A stretch of DNA of 64,000 bases, from contig NC_090261.1 in NCBI RefSeq assembly GCF_037325665.1, positions 19,693,231 through 19,757,230 on the forward strand. Direction: 5' to 3'. This DNA comes from Littorina saxatilis. Its lineage: Eukaryota > Mollusca > Gastropoda > Littorinimorpha > Littorinidae. Of this stretch, positions 44,576 through 57,303 are shown piece by piece (the first letter of the stretch is position 1; the number at the start of each line of letters is the position of its first letter). The notes under the pieces were generated by a model. It had not been told where the DNA came from. It ran no database searches and worked only from the letters and a program-made list of their open reading frames with translations. Both the position numbers and the translations under genes were made by a program.

Positions 44576-45462
44576 CTTTATTATGTGCACACACCAAAGT
44601 ACAGACACCGCAGGTTAATGTGCTGATTCAACAATTCTTGAAATTTAAATTTTGAAGGATGGTTGACAGCCATATAGCCATATTACTGCGAGTTTCAAAT
44701 CCGAGATATGCATGCTGAAAATGTCTGACACATGCTGTGACGTTACATGTATTTGGTTGATAATTTGTTGTCTGCTGCGGAAAGCGTTTAATCAATCAAG
44801 CAAAGAATGAGAACCGAGTCCAAATTGTTGATTGTGGATTCGAAAGGAGATAAGTTTTATAAGTGTTGCCAAATTGTGAAAATATTCAAGACAAACGAGC
44901 CCATGATTTCCAGTGTAGTCAAAGAAATGCTTGGAAACCGGTTCTGTAGAAAATTGTCACAAACATGGTCATGTTCCATAGAGTTGCATTGTGTGGAAAC
45001 CAAATGTAAAGTGCAACAACCATGAAAAAACATAAAAAGGAATTTTTGAGTGAGGCACTATGGCTACACTAAGCTTAGGCACATGTTCTTTTTTCAGTCT
45101 GGCGAGGTTTTGTTGATGAGTTAATCAGTGCTTTAGTCTACATATGACCAGAAGGATTAATCCGCACATTAATTAGCAATGTCTCCATAAATTCCTGCAA
45201 CATTCTATCTTATGTGTAAGGCTGAATGATTTAAAGTGACCATAGGAAAGATGTTTAATTTTTTGGCGTGGACTGTACTTATCACTGCAGACTAAAAATC
45301 TGTGAATAAATGCTGACAAACAATGCAGAAGATTTTTATTTCTTGTCCTGTTCAGAGATGGTGAGAATGTTTCTAAAAATAATACATTTGGCCCATTGGC
45401 AAAACAGTAATCGTGCACACATTTACAGGAAATGACATGTAGACATTCTCCACAGAAAACTT

Positions 45463-45468
45463 TTTATT
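45463..45468 (-). terminator. candidate C1D poly(A) signal
   Basis: AATAAA on the minus strand (TTTATT on plus), about 226 bp after the C1D stop codon. It is the first canonical hexamer I noticed downstream; no transcript evidence. Confidence 0.4.
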
Positions 45469-45693
45469 CAACTTTAATGAACAATATTACCCACATAAAG
45501 AGTCCCATTTAACACTCTCTCTCTCTCAGCATTCACACCCCCATATCGCTGCTACAATCATTATCATGATTATGTCACACACAAGTAATTCTTTCCCTAC
45601 CTACTTTGCATCTCATGTACAGAAAAAAAGTCCCCCACCCCCAATTCTCAACTGCTACTTGTTCCTCCCCTTGGTCCCCATCACATTGTCATC

Positions 45694-45746
45694 TCAGTCC
45701 TTGTGCCTTCTCTTCCTGCCAGTGGGACGACCAGATTCTTCCAAGC
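45694..45746 (-). CDS. C1D: C1D coding exon 5 (basic C-terminus)
   Basis: Completes Gly148, then LEESGRPTGRKRRHKD and a TGA. Placed by acceptor GTTGCAG, phase, and the basic tail expected of C1D. A minus-strand AATAAA lies near 45463-45468, about 230 bp downstream. Confidence 0.8.
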
Positions 45747-48700
45747 CTGCAACATAAAAGCAAGGTGTATTTCCATCTGCATGTCCAGAACTAACCACAA
45801 TGATTTTATTTATAAAATTGCACCAAAAGTGGTGTATGGATGCCTAAATGGCGGGATAAAAACGGTCATACACGTAAAAACCCAATCGTGCAAAAACATG
45901 CGTACTTGGGAGTTTTAGCACATGAACGCAGAAGACGTATTTCGTCACGCTCATAAGAACAATACCTAACTCAGTGTTGGGCATTTCTGCAGTAAGACTA
46001 CAGGGGGAGCTACTGGAAGGTGTTAGAGAGTACAAACTCTCAGACTTTCGGAAATCATTGTCACGGTTACTTAAGCAAAACTGCCGTTCTCGTTTCTGAG
46101 TTAGGCACTTTTCAGCAGAGGCTGCCGTTTTCATACAGGAAGACTTGTTTGGCGTGCAAAAGCTTTTTTGGGTTGTTGTGCAGTTGTCCTGATTGAAAAC
46201 TTTGTTGCCAGCTCTTTAACTCGCTTATCCCGCTGTCAACCGCTCAAGATAGGCAGTTTGCAACTTATTACTAAAATAAGATAAGCAGATTGTTCTGAAA
46301 CCGAAAACGTTTTTCTCCTTTTTCTCAAAACACTAAAAAAAATGACATAGGCAATTACCTTATGAGCGTGACGATTTGTAAAATTAGAAGTGTAGAAAAT
46401 GGTGTTTAACTTTAAGTGTTACTAAACATTGTCTAAAATGTAATTACACATACGCAATTATGCTCAGACCGCTACACAGAGTGAGAAGCAGAAATGAGTA
46501 CTAAGAGTCACAAGAAAGAAGGAACTTGTTGCATGCGTGTGATTATTTGTTTGAGCGTAGCCATGTTAAGTGTGACGTAACAGTGTAGGAATTTCTGTTA
46601 AAACGTAGCATCCTTTGAGGTATGATCCAAACAAAATGATCAAATGTGATTTCCGCGGAGACTGTTTGGCGTGTCTGGCCCAAATTACAGCAGCCATTAG
46701 AACTACTCTCTTATTCCATCGATGCAAAGTTACAAGTGCCTGAGCCAATCAGAAGAGGCCTTAAGATGGCCTTATTTGGGGTTGCATTTGAGCTCTGATT
46801 TGAACACTTTTGTAAGGTCTTGGATACAGTGAAACTTCTTGGCCAAAAGTCTGATTTTCAAAGAGGGTATAACCAGAAATCACAAGGGGTTACATCAGGT
46901 CTGGAGAATGTGTGAGGCAAAAATGGGATCATTTGGAATTTTTGGAATGGAGTTACGGCCCTTCTATTGTGGAGACTGTCATTTTCATGGAGGAGAAGGG
47001 CAGTCCGGGTTTCGCAGTTTGGTTACTGACTGCAAAACTCGTGAATAAGTTTGGGTAAACAGGTTTCTGCATAGTACGTGACAATGACAGTGCTGTTAGC
47101 AGACAGAATATTGACAGCAACTCCGCTGTAGAAAAACACAGCAAATAGCCCTGTTTCTGCTTTGAAAACCTTGCTAACAAGTTTAGTGCATTTCGTCATT
47201 TTGGTCCAGGCCTGCTTTGTTTCTGTGTTTACTGACAACAAAGTAAAAGGAAACCAAAGTCTCATAATAAGTGACTACAGTCATCACAAGTTTGGGTCTA
47301 CTGGGTTCAAAACGGTTGAGCAGTTAGTGTGCAAGAGGAACTGTCGAGTCTTCCGTTCCCCTGTACCGTCAGCTAATGTGGCACCCATTTTGAGGCCAGC
47401 TTTTCAAGGGTTTTTGTTTGTTTGTTCGTTCATGGGCTGAAACTCCCACGGCTTTTACGTGTATGACCGTTTTTACCCCGCCATTTAGGCAGCCATACGC
47501 CGCTTTCGGAGGAAGCATGCTGGGTATTTTCGTGTTTCTATAACCCACCGAACTCTGACATGGATTACAGGATATTTTTCGTGCGCACTTGGTCTTGTGC
47601 TTGCTTATACACACGGGGGTGTTCGGACACCGAGGAGAGTCTGCACACAAAGTTGACTCTAAGAAATAAATCTCTCGCCGAACGTGGGGACGAACTCACG
47701 CTGACAGCGGCCAACGGGATACAAATCCAGCGCGCTACCGACTGAGCTACATCCCCGCCCTGCGCTTTCCAAGTAAAAGATCATTGTGTAGAATTATCTG
47801 GATTGTTTCATATAAAAGTGTAAGTCTTGCTCTTTATACTCGTATATTCACTTTTTAATTAAAATTCGTATGTTTTGACACAGCAGCTACATTAGTCTCG
47901 TTTGAAGCGCTCTTCGGAAGTAGTTTTGGCTTGTCAGATTTATTCCCCCCCTTTCCCCAGTTCTGATATCCCTTTTCTTTTGTCAGATTGTAGAATATGG
48001 AGCAACTTTGATTTATGTAACTTTTTTCAACTTTGTAGAAATGTCCATTGTGTATCATTACCCAGCTGCACTCTTTCAAAGAAGTGAAGATTTTCATGGT
48101 GCTTGACAAAAGACCCCGTTTTGAAGCACAACCCAAAAGTGACGTATTTTGAAACCTCGTCATTTATGACGAAGCGACCTGATGACGCCATCTCTGAAAG
48201 ATATACAGTGTACTAGTTAAATGTTTGGCCTTTAAAATGATACGACTTTTTATGATCAGTGATCTGAGACATTCATAATAGCGGTTTGATTATTTTGTTT
48301 GGATCATACCTCGTATGCTCAAAATGTAACACTAATTGGCAGCTTTGGTCCTTACCCTGAGGCTGAGGGGACTGTGATGCTGACTGTTCCTGAGCAGAGT
48401 CTTTTCCACTGGCCTTGGCTTGGCTGGCCTGCCACAGTGCGCTGCGTACAAAACGCTTGGCCGCCCCCTTGTCCACGCGTGGTTTGTTCAGCGAGTCCTG
48501 CGCCTCCTTTATGCGTGTCATGTAGGATCGAATTCTCTCCTGAAACACACATTCTTTCACTTTTTACATTTAGTCAAGTTTTGACTAAATGTTTTAACAT
48601 AGACAAAGAATCAAGATGAGGGTCGTGGTGTATGTGTGAATGTATGTGTGTGCGTGTATGTGTAGAGCGATTCAGAGAAAACTACTGGACCAATCTTCAT

Positions 48701-51700
48701 GAAACTTCACATGAGAGTTTCTGGGTATGATATTCCCAAACCATTTTTTTTGTTTTTTTGGATAAATGTCTTTGATGACGTCATATCCGGCTTTTTGTGA
48801 AAGTTGAGGCCGCACTGTCACACTATCAGTTTTTGATCAAACAGCTTGAAATTTTAGTTCTACAATCTTCGACAAAGGCCGGACTTTGGTATTGCATTTC
48901 AGCTTGGAGTCTTAAAAAATAACAAATAAGTTTGATCATTAAAAATTTGATAATTGTAATTAAATTAATTTTTTTATAAAACAATCCAAAAATAATTTCA
49001 TGTGATTATTTTGTGATTCCAAAAACATATAAATGTTATATTCGGATTAAAAATAAGCTCTCAAAATTGAAGATATGAAAATTATGATTACAATTAAATT
49101 TCCGAAATCGACTTAAAAACAATTTAATCTTATTCCTTGTCGGTTCCTGATTAAAAAAACATATAGATATGTTATGTTTGGATTAAAAACAAGGTCATCA
49201 AGTTAAAAAGAATAGAGATACAGAAAAGCGTGCTATCCTGCTCAGCGCAAACACTACCGCGCTATACCGGCTAGTCAATTTCACTGCCTTTTCCACGAGC
49301 GGGGGACTGGCTCGACAATGCTATACGGTCTTGGTAAAAAAAAATACAGTGCGTTCAGTTTCATTCTGCGAGTTCGAAAGCTTGACTAAATGTAGTAATT
49401 TCACCTCACGCGACTTGTTTGTTCTGTTGTCATTAGTCCTCTTACCTAAGCCCGCTACTAACCATAGCCGAACCAAGCGAACTGGGTTCGGCAAATATTA
49501 CACCGTGCCTTGTTTGAATGTTTCTATGACACCGGTCACATGATCAAGAAATATCAAGTTAGAAGACTTGTGATGATTGACAGCGTTATAGCCGCCATTA
49601 TTGTCACTGTTCACGGATGAAGATACATACACAAATATTCAACCAATGAAAAGTCAGTTCGCTACAGATGACGTGCTGCAAGGTTTGCAGGAGTGAATCG
49701 GCGAACCTCGAACGTTGCAGCTGCAAAGTTCAGGTTCGGCTGTAGTTAGTAGCGGGCTTTGGGGATGCTGCAAGAATTTACTTTCTTTGGCAAATTTGCT
49801 GAAATGGCTGAACAACTTTCTGCAATTCTTTAAAATGTGAAGGCTGTCTGTAGCATCGCCTTTCCACCACTGTGGAAAAATTTTCAGCAGCAAATATTTC
49901 AACAATTTGAAAGAAGTTTTGCATTTTGACACCTGATAATGCCGAACGACATTCCTGCCTCTACTAGAAAATGTTGGTAAACAAACCTTGAAAAACACTA
50001 ACGCTTACGTACTGATCACACGGCCACACAAACTAACATTTCTTTACTGTATAACCATAGCTCTCACAAAAACCAGTCGCTCCATCAAGGGAAGCAGGCA
50101 GAACAAGTCAAATGCAATTCTTAACATTTGCTGGGAAAAATGGTCTTGGTCAAATCATCAGAAGATTTGACCCTCTGGTTACTTTGTTTACGATTTTGAC
50201 TTGTAACAAAATTCCTTTATACTGCATCCATTTAATGTCATAAGTGAGACTCATTCTGAAAATTGCTCCTTGCCTGAAAAAACTTAGAACTGCAGTATTC
50301 TTGCAACACTAGAAGTACAAATGGACACATATCAAAACTAACCCTATCCCTAAACATATACTAGTGGCAATGCTGACAGTGGTATTGGTATAAGTCTTAC
50401 TCACCAATTCCTTCTTGACTGGGTGATCTTTTGGATTTACTCCACACACATTCAGGTACACTGCAGAAAACAACAGCAGAATCTTTGTATGCAGCACAGT
50501 GACACTAACAAACTGGTCACCCTAATAAAATTCTTCACACAGAAGAGAATTCAACATATATTTATTTCACACATAGTTTTCGTGACACAAAACACGTACT
50601 GTACCTTATTTCAGTTACACATGTTTGACAGCAGAACGTGTGACACAAAATCACATCTTTTATGAAAACTAAGTGAAAGTAACCAAAGTCAAAAGTCTAT
50701 CAAATTCAAAATCCATGAAGTTAAGAATGTTTACTTTTTATACATGTTCGAAACTCAAAAAGTCTATGAAAACCATGAAGTTGAAAACTTTATTTTATAT
50801 AGATATACATATATATATGGGTGCGTCTCAGAATCTCGTCCTCTGTTTGTGACATTATCACCAAAAGTAAAATCTTCCCAGAAAACTTTGATAATACTAT
50901 TTACACACTTCTCAGGGTGTACCTTTTCAGTTTAAACAAGAAAAAATATAACATTGCCTTTAGTTTGCCATATGTTGAGCATTATTTGGACCATGTGTGC
51001 AAAATCACCCGTGTAACATGGAAAAAATAAAAGACAAAAAAACTGCATTTATAAGGCTGAAAACGACTTTTATTCAGTTATTATTGTTGAATCACAAGCC
51101 ATTATAGAGTTCAATATGAAATGACTACATGCAAACAACAAAATAATGTTTTTTTTAATGTTCCATGCATTCGTCAAAATTTCAATACAAAAATGAAAAT
51201 TAATTAATGATATCCTGATCAGAACATGTTGATACATGGCATTCATTCAGTCTTATTGACATTTAACCTTCACAATAGCATATATACAAAGATTTGTTGC
51301 TCTAAGACAAAATGTTAGAAAGTTATCCCAAAAGAATGCAAAATGGTCACCGATGTAACATGGAAACATCACTTTTGTAACAAAGAAACGGTTATGCTTT
51401 TTCCCACAAACTTTACTAAATGAAGCTGATTTTGCAACCAGATTCTTCTTAGGTAAAATGCCAAACACTAAAACAGGAACAGAAAGAAAAAACGCTGGAC
51501 AAAATCAAGAAAACTTTGCCCCAAAAAAGAGAAACATTAATGAAAAGTTCATCACCGACGTAACTCGGAAACGAACAACCAGACATGTATTATAAGGTTT
51601 GACATGAAGAATGCAAATGTTCAAAAGTGGTTCATTCAATTGTTAAGACAATAAACCAAAGGCATTGGTTACATATAGAACAGTTGCCACTTGCAGTTAA

Positions 51701-54700
51701 TTAATTTATTTTAAAAGAAATAATGCCCCCTGGCATTGAAGGTGGGGTCACGAATCATGGTTGCTCATGCAGGGACTAAGGAAATATCATCGATCCCTGG
51801 AAAGCAATAGTAGTTCCCCTCCGGTTTCCTTCGAAGGAACGGTACCACCAGTTCATCAGGTCGAATCTCTTGCACCTGAAACATGCAAGTACCAGCGATT
51901 TCAACCAAAGATTGATGCAATATGTGTACTAGTTTCACTAACATGAATTTGTTTGATGTCTATCAAGATTTTGATGCATCCACATTCACTGGCTAAAAAC
52001 AAAATAAAGTAATTATTTTGTTCAGACTTACCATTCCATTGAACATACAACTTTTACAATTAAAGAAAACATTGACACTTACCGTTCCTTTAAATGGATT
52101 TCGGAAATTTAATTTTGATCATAATTTTTTATATTTTTAATTTTCAGAGCTTGTTTTTAATCCAAATATAACATATTTATATGTTTTTGGAATCAGGAAA
52201 TGATGTAAAATAAGATGAACGTAAATGTGGATCGTTTTATATAAAAAAAAAAAAATTATTACAATTTTCAGATTTTTAATGGCCAAAGTCATTAATTAAT
52301 TTTTAAGCCACCAAGCTGAAATGCAATACCGAAGTCCGGCCTTCGTCGAAGATTGCTTTACAAAATTTCAATCAATTTAATTGAAAAATGAGGGTGTGAC
52401 AGTGCCGCCTCAACTTTTACAAAAAGCCGGATATGACGTCATCAAAAGTATTTGTCGAAAAAAAGAAAAAAACGTCCGGGGATATCATACCCAGGAACTC
52501 TCATGTCAAATTTCATAAAGATCGGTCAAGTAGTTTAGTCTGAATCGCTCTACACACACACACGCACAGACAGACAGACACACACACACACCACGACCCT
52601 CGTTTCGATTCCCCCTCTATGTTAAAACATTTAGTCAAGTTTTGACTAGGTGAAATCGAAAGAAAAACTATTATTAACAAATGTTTAGCCTAATTTTTCA
52701 CTTCATAGAATATCATAGCAGCAAAAACTCACCTTTTCTCAAGAACCTGGGGTGTTGATCACTGTCGTAACAAAATCACAGACTTCGGAAACATTCTCGA
52801 AATCTTTCTTCGCTGCTGGAAGCTGAACTATTTCTCTCTGTAACTGCGCATGCGTAGTCACCCGCACCTCTAAGTCACTACGCGCAAAATAGTTCTAATC
52901 TTTCTTCAAAACTCTGAACATTATTTGCAAAACCGTTCACCATCGTAACTGAATTTTGAAGAAGCATGTCATATTGCGCAACTTTCAACTTAGTTTGCAG
53001 ATGCAATTTTGAGAAAATAATACTTAAATAACATTTAGCTTAGCGATGTTCTATGCCCTTTCATGTCTAGATCGTGTTGAAGATGAATATGCAAATTCTA
53101 AAGTTCAAATTTAGGACTTGTTGCTGTTGCACGCGTGCGGAAACCTATGTTACGACAGTGATGGCAAACTTTCAAGCGATTAATTTCGTTTAAAAAAACA
53201 ATTCTGTGGACAAAATAACATTTCAACTGTCAAGTACACTTAAACCAAACACACATAACAAGAATAGCAGTCCTTGGACATTCTAAACGATTCTTGTAGT
53301 GAGGTGCAAAACTAGTTGATGGTTCATGTCACAGATCAGACCTCCATTTTTCACGCATTTAATCATTTCTTTCGCAAAACAAGCTTCATAATAATCATGC
53401 AAAATACTCAGTTTTGTTTGTACTATTTCTTTATTCATTTTACTTCTCAAAAATACCAATATCATGATTTAAAATTCAGTATGTTTCAATTGTGGGCTAA
53501 TTTGATTATGGCACACACAAAAGGATCAGTTTCTGAGACGCACCCATATACGTGACTTACTCCAGAACAGAGAATTAATGCTGTACACTCCAACAAGGTC
53601 CAGTTTGGCTGCATCAAGTGGTGCAAGCTGGAAACAAAACAATAACATTATTTAATTCAGTGTTAAGAACCAAGAAAAGAACGTTCCCAGACTCGGAGGA
53701 TAATACTAATAGTAATAGGTCTATTGGACCTGGATTGAAAATATGTCCAGGTCCAGATTTCTTGTCCACAAAAAAAAACCATTGTTCTTTAGAGGGCTTC
53801 CTACAGGTAAAATCCATTGGACGGCTGACCGGTCAGACCAGTGCCTCAGATTAAAAAAGTATGTCACTGTCATTGACCGAAGACCGAGGCCAGAGAACAA
53901 TATATTATTCTCTGCGTTCAGGAAAGGATTTGCTGGGCAGAATAATTCCCAGTTTTTGTGTGAAATAGTTCCCCCATGAAATGGATATCAAATCAATACT
54001 GAATGTCTATTCATACATACTTCAGATACCCTATCAGCATCAGGGATGTTGTTACAAACTCATGACATACCAATAGGACAAATGTCCTGAGCTCTTCAAC
54101 ACCTACAGGACATTTGACCGCTTTCAGAAATGTAAAAAAACCCATCATTTTGTGCAAAACACATTCCATGGAATGGCTATAAAATCATGTGCACGCACAC
54201 ACATTTTAACACACACACCTATAGTGGAATTATATACACAGAGCATTCGTGCGTCTATTTTTTTAATAACTATCATTTGTTAAACAGGACCCCCAAAAAA
54301 GAAACAAACTACAGTGTACTAAAAAGCAACCAACAACTTCAGTACTCTTAATTTAATTGGCACACAAATGGCATTCAAAATGTCTTGAATCAAAAGCAAA
54401 AGCAGACGCAATATACTTGGTCAGTTGGATTTGTCTCCCGTACTTTAGTGTGTTGCTAACCGTCGTTACCGAACATCACAAACACAGGTAGGGTTGGGAA
54501 AGGGGCCAGGAGAGCCAATGCCTGTTTATGATATATATAATATACAATGTATATATATTTAAACTTGGCCAAAAAATTATTGCAACAAATTTCAAACCCA
54601 AATTAAAGCATTAATTCCCGTGTCATTTCATTAAAACTATATATATATATGCCAGTTAAGACCGTTCACTTAACCTTCAGGATCACGTTTTAGATTAAAG

Positions 54701-56557
54701 GCACAGTAAGCCTCCCGTAAACCATCACAGAGCTCCCCGAGCGTCTAAATACAGTACAAGCATACTTCCATTTGAACGCTCACCGAACGGGAACATCCTG
54801 GCTGCTTTCTGTTGAGCGTGAGACATTTTCAAAGAATTTATTTTCGTAGACTTGTTCCGTTAACAACAACGGCGCCTCGTTTTTGCGCTAGACCTAACTT
54901 TTAAAATCTAAATAATAAATTGACAGCGTGTTACACAAACATTCTTTAATCATAAAAGAATTCGTTTTTCATCAAGACAAGATCAGAACAATTCGAAGTT
55001 GTGAAAGTTTAAAAAAAGAAAAGCCCGGAAGCAGGGTCACGCAAGGGTCGTAGCAGACGACGGCCGGTTTATCAGTGCAAATCGCCGTTCCTCTCAACAG
55101 TCAAAAGCCATCGCTAGAGTTCTTGTGAACCACAGCCGTTGTTTCGTGCATAAAAAAAACGTGCTATTGTAGATAAGCTCACGTCGAGTCGCATTCAAAC
55201 GACTAACTATGACGACTGCATTGTGAAAAGGGAAAACTGGATCACACGGGTTCACGATGGCTCAGGGGTAAGATAAACCACGCAAAAATAAATTCTTTGA
55301 AAATTGTTCGCTCTTTACGGAGGGCACCTAGGATGTTCTCAATTGGTGAGTGTTTAAATGAAATGGTGTTTGTACTGTGTGTAAAAGCCTGACCGTATCT
55401 GTGATGGTTTACGGGAGGCTTACTCTGCCTTTAAATATTTCTTTTACAGGGATCACGTTACCGCCGCTCAAGTAAGGGCACCCTCTAAATCGACCAGACA
55501 AAAACGGAAAGGCCAAATAAGAAAATTGACAAAAAATCACAATAGGCAAAACTTACTTTGACATACGAGAAGAAAGTCAAACCGATTTGTGATACAGTTC
55601 ATAACTTGACATAAGTCGCCAGTTCGAGTCTTTTAAAAAAAAATCATTTTAACTCCTAGGCTAGAGGCAGCATTAGTTAACAAAATGCAGTACATAAATA
55701 ATAACCATGAAAACAAACAAAAAACAACAAACATGTTTTATTTATGAAAACACAAATCTGCTTCGCATCAAGATACTTGGACAGAATCTCTGACAGTGAC
55801 ACGAGCGAACCGCATCTCTCGCTACGCCGGTCAGTCGCTCATCAGTGACTGCGCTGTTGCCGAAATACACGTCTTTCTGAGTCTAAAACTGATGATGTCT
55901 GATCATAATTAATCTTTCTCCACAGTTATTTGAATTGAACAGCGATTAGAAACTCTTAGTCCTACACAAACACAAAATCACGATTTACAGGGTGAGCAGC
56001 CATATGAGTGCCTGTTCCCGAGCCGGGGGGGAACCGACATCCAGCCACGTCCTATATTGAATATTCACCGGAATCCGGCCCTGATGAGTGATTACAAACA
56101 TAAAACAGAGAACATTACTGTAGGCCCTCCCTCTCTCTCTCCACTTTTCTATGCTTATTCTATTACCCTCGAATTAAAAAAAACCCAACAACATGCATTT
56201 ATGATTTTATCTCTCACAGTCACACACCCACTTGGTTTTGACTCAATGACTGACGAGTGATAAGTCCAGAATATTACTTAAAATGGTAAATAACAAAGAC
56301 AGCAACAACTGCTGTGATAGCCAACCATTACCATGTAAGTAGACAACGACAGCACAACACAAAATTTGCAGTCTCACTCTCAGAATCAGACTAGAGTCTG
56401 TGGATATGTTCACTGAACTCACCTTGTCAACCAACTCGTTGTGAGGCGTGGAGATAAGTGGCTGCAACATGGATTCCACCTGCGATACGGCCGCGTCAAA
56501 ATTACCAAGCCGTTCCTTTAGTTCAATAGGAATACCATCATTGTCGCTGCTTTCCAT
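45694..56557 (-). CDS. C1D: C1D nuclear receptor corepressor / exosome cofactor (5 coding exons)
   Basis: Minus-strand exons are 56557-56423, 53627-53561, 50460-50405, 48539-48356 and 45746-45694. All use GT-AG and stay in phase, giving 164 residues (human C1D has 141). C1D is the homologue of yeast Lrp1/Rrp47. It binds RNA and the EXOSC10 (Rrp6) subunit and helps nuclear RNA processing. Diagnostic blocks: KLDLVGVYSINSLFW (about 53-67), [20 protein letters not shown] (about 74-93), and the DKGAAKRFVRSALW segment (about 108-121) of the Sas10/Utp3/C1D family. The C-terminus is Gln/Ser-rich and then strongly basic (GRKRRHKD), suiting RNA binding or nuclear entry. The start ATG at 56557 is in AAAATGG context. 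Convergent with CFAP36. Confidence 0.92.
45817..45935 (+). repeat. SINE family B, 3' fragment
   Basis: Shares TGCCTAAATGGCGGG and AAAACGGTCATACACGTAAA with the family B copy at 47411-47757. Confidence 0.65.
45943..46373. mobile_element. MITE with CGTCACGCTCATAAG ends
   Basis: 15-bp inverted termini CGTCACGCTCATAAG / TTATGAGCGTGACG. Lies just after the SINE fragment. No coding sequence. Confidence 0.55.
47411..47757 (-). repeat. tRNA-derived SINE family B
   Basis: The head (47757-47684, minus) has an A box (TAGCTCAGTCGGTAGCG) and B box (GAGTTCGTCCCCAC). The body ends TGCCTAAATGGCGGGGTAAA ... CATGAACGAACAAACAAAC. This is a mollusc-type SINE, not a working tRNA gene. Confidence 0.75.
48356..48539 (-). 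CDS. C1D: C1D coding exon 4
   Basis: Residues 87-147, starting ERIRSYMTRIKEAQDSLNKP, then a Gln/Ser-rich stretch. Acceptor GTGTTTCAG, donor GTAAGG. A repeat element ends about 20 bp upstream of the acceptor. Confidence 0.9.
48561..49418 (+). mobile_element. element H copy 5 in C1D intron 3
   Basis: Complete copy whose hairpin end faces the acceptor of C1D exon 4. In the gene's reading direction it runs AACAAGTCGCG-end first, hairpin last (strand written here as the genomic match to copy 3 would be minus; orientation is the same as copy 3). Confidence 0.6.
49448..49759. mobile_element. MITE with AAGCCCGCTACTAAC ends
   Basis: Inverted termini AAGCCCGCTACTAAC...GCCGAAC and GTTCGGC...GTTAGTAGCGGGCTT; about 312 bp, no coding sequence. 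In C1D intron 3. Confidence 0.6.
50405..50460 (-). CDS. C1D: C1D coding exon 3
   Basis: 56 bp encoding [19 protein letters not shown], very close to the vertebrate GVNPKEHPVKQEL block. Acceptor TTTTCTGCAG, donor GTGAGT. Confidence 0.92.
50818..53546. mobile_element. 2.7-kb inverted-repeat element filling C1D intron 2
   Basis: Terminal inverted repeats TGGGTGCGTCTCAGAA at 50818 and TTCTGAGACGCACCCA to 53546, flanked by TATA on both sides. Holds several copies of a motif near ATCACCGNNGTAAC and a truncated element H (52097-52649). No transposase domain recognised. Confidence 0.6.
52097..52649 (+). mobile_element. element H copy 6, left part missing
   Basis: Internal start (GATTTCGGAAATTT), right hairpin present but with the loop in the opposite sense (AGTTTT). 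Nested in the 50818-53546 element. Confidence 0.55.
53561..53627 (-). CDS. C1D: C1D coding exon 2
   Basis: 67 bp encoding LAPLDAAKLDLVGVYSINSL and FW, plus one base of Met68. Donor GTAAGT. A 2.7-kb inverted-repeat element begins 15 bp past this exon. Confidence 0.9.
54695..55434. mobile_element. TTAA-flanked MITE copy 1
   Basis: Long inverted termini TTAAAGGCACAGTAAGCCTC and the complement ending GCCTTTAA. Inverted similarity continues inward (GTTTACGGGAGGC, GAGTGTTTAAATGAAA, AGGGCACCTAGGATGTTC). TTAA ends recall piggyBac-type targets. Sits in C1D intron 1. Confidence 0.6.
56423..56557 (-). CDS. C1D: C1D coding exon 1
   Basis: 45 codons from MESSDNDGIPIELKERLGNF to HNELVDK. Donor GTGAGT. 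Confidence 0.88.
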
Positions 56558-56727
56558 TTTAGCACCGAGAACACACAATTCGTGATATTAAGCAGCACAC
56601 TCAAGTCTCACACCACGCTGAGACTCAAGAAAATGATAGCGGAAGTGTATGAGAGAAAAGCTGGATTGGAGTGTGAAACAAAAATGTGGATCGGGAGCAA
56701 ATAGGAGACTCACCTCATGTGGCCCAA

Positions 56728-57152
56728 AAATTCATAGCTCATAATTCAGAGGCATTTAAGTCTCCAAATTTGCAGAACCTGCACTTGTAATCATAACAAG
56801 TCATTTTAGATCCATATGAACATGGCACTATGCTTTGAAGTTACGGAATGAACTCCGATGAACTGTACGAATGCATTTCGTTTACATGGGTCCGCAAAGA
56901 AGGAATTATCCTTATGAGCGGACAAGAGAGACAACTCTTTCGTGTAAATGATGTCCCATGGTTGACAACGTACGCCATTTTCGGTGCATTTTCGTCGATT
57001 GAATAACCAAATTAATTAATTATGCTTAGCCTTAAGTTTGGAGCTCAATCCGTCAATTAATTTCACGATTATTATGTTCAGATCTGGCTTGCTTATATGG
57101 ACTTGTATCAAAAATAAGTAAAGAATGTCACTGGATTCTGAGCTATGAATTT
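56728..57152. mobile_element. candidate MITE with AAATTCATAGCTCA ends
   Basis: 14-bp inverted termini AAATTCATAGCTCA / TGAGCTATGAATTT, 425 bp, AT-rich interior. Upstream of C1D. Confidence 0.4.
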
Positions 57153-57303
57153 AACACGCTAAAGTTCAAGAGGTGAACAGGTAGCTGTATTCACACAAAT
57201 CCAGATGCAAACAGGTTTATGGCAAGCAACCCCGGCCTGTCACCCCTTTCTCCTCGGTCCAATGAACACTCAGTCAGCACTTGCGATTCACTGTCCGAGA
57301 AAC

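Noticed and set aside
47684-47757. tRNA-like sequence with A and B boxes
   Set aside because: Poor anticodon stem, and it continues into a SINE body with a family tail; not a functional tRNA gene.
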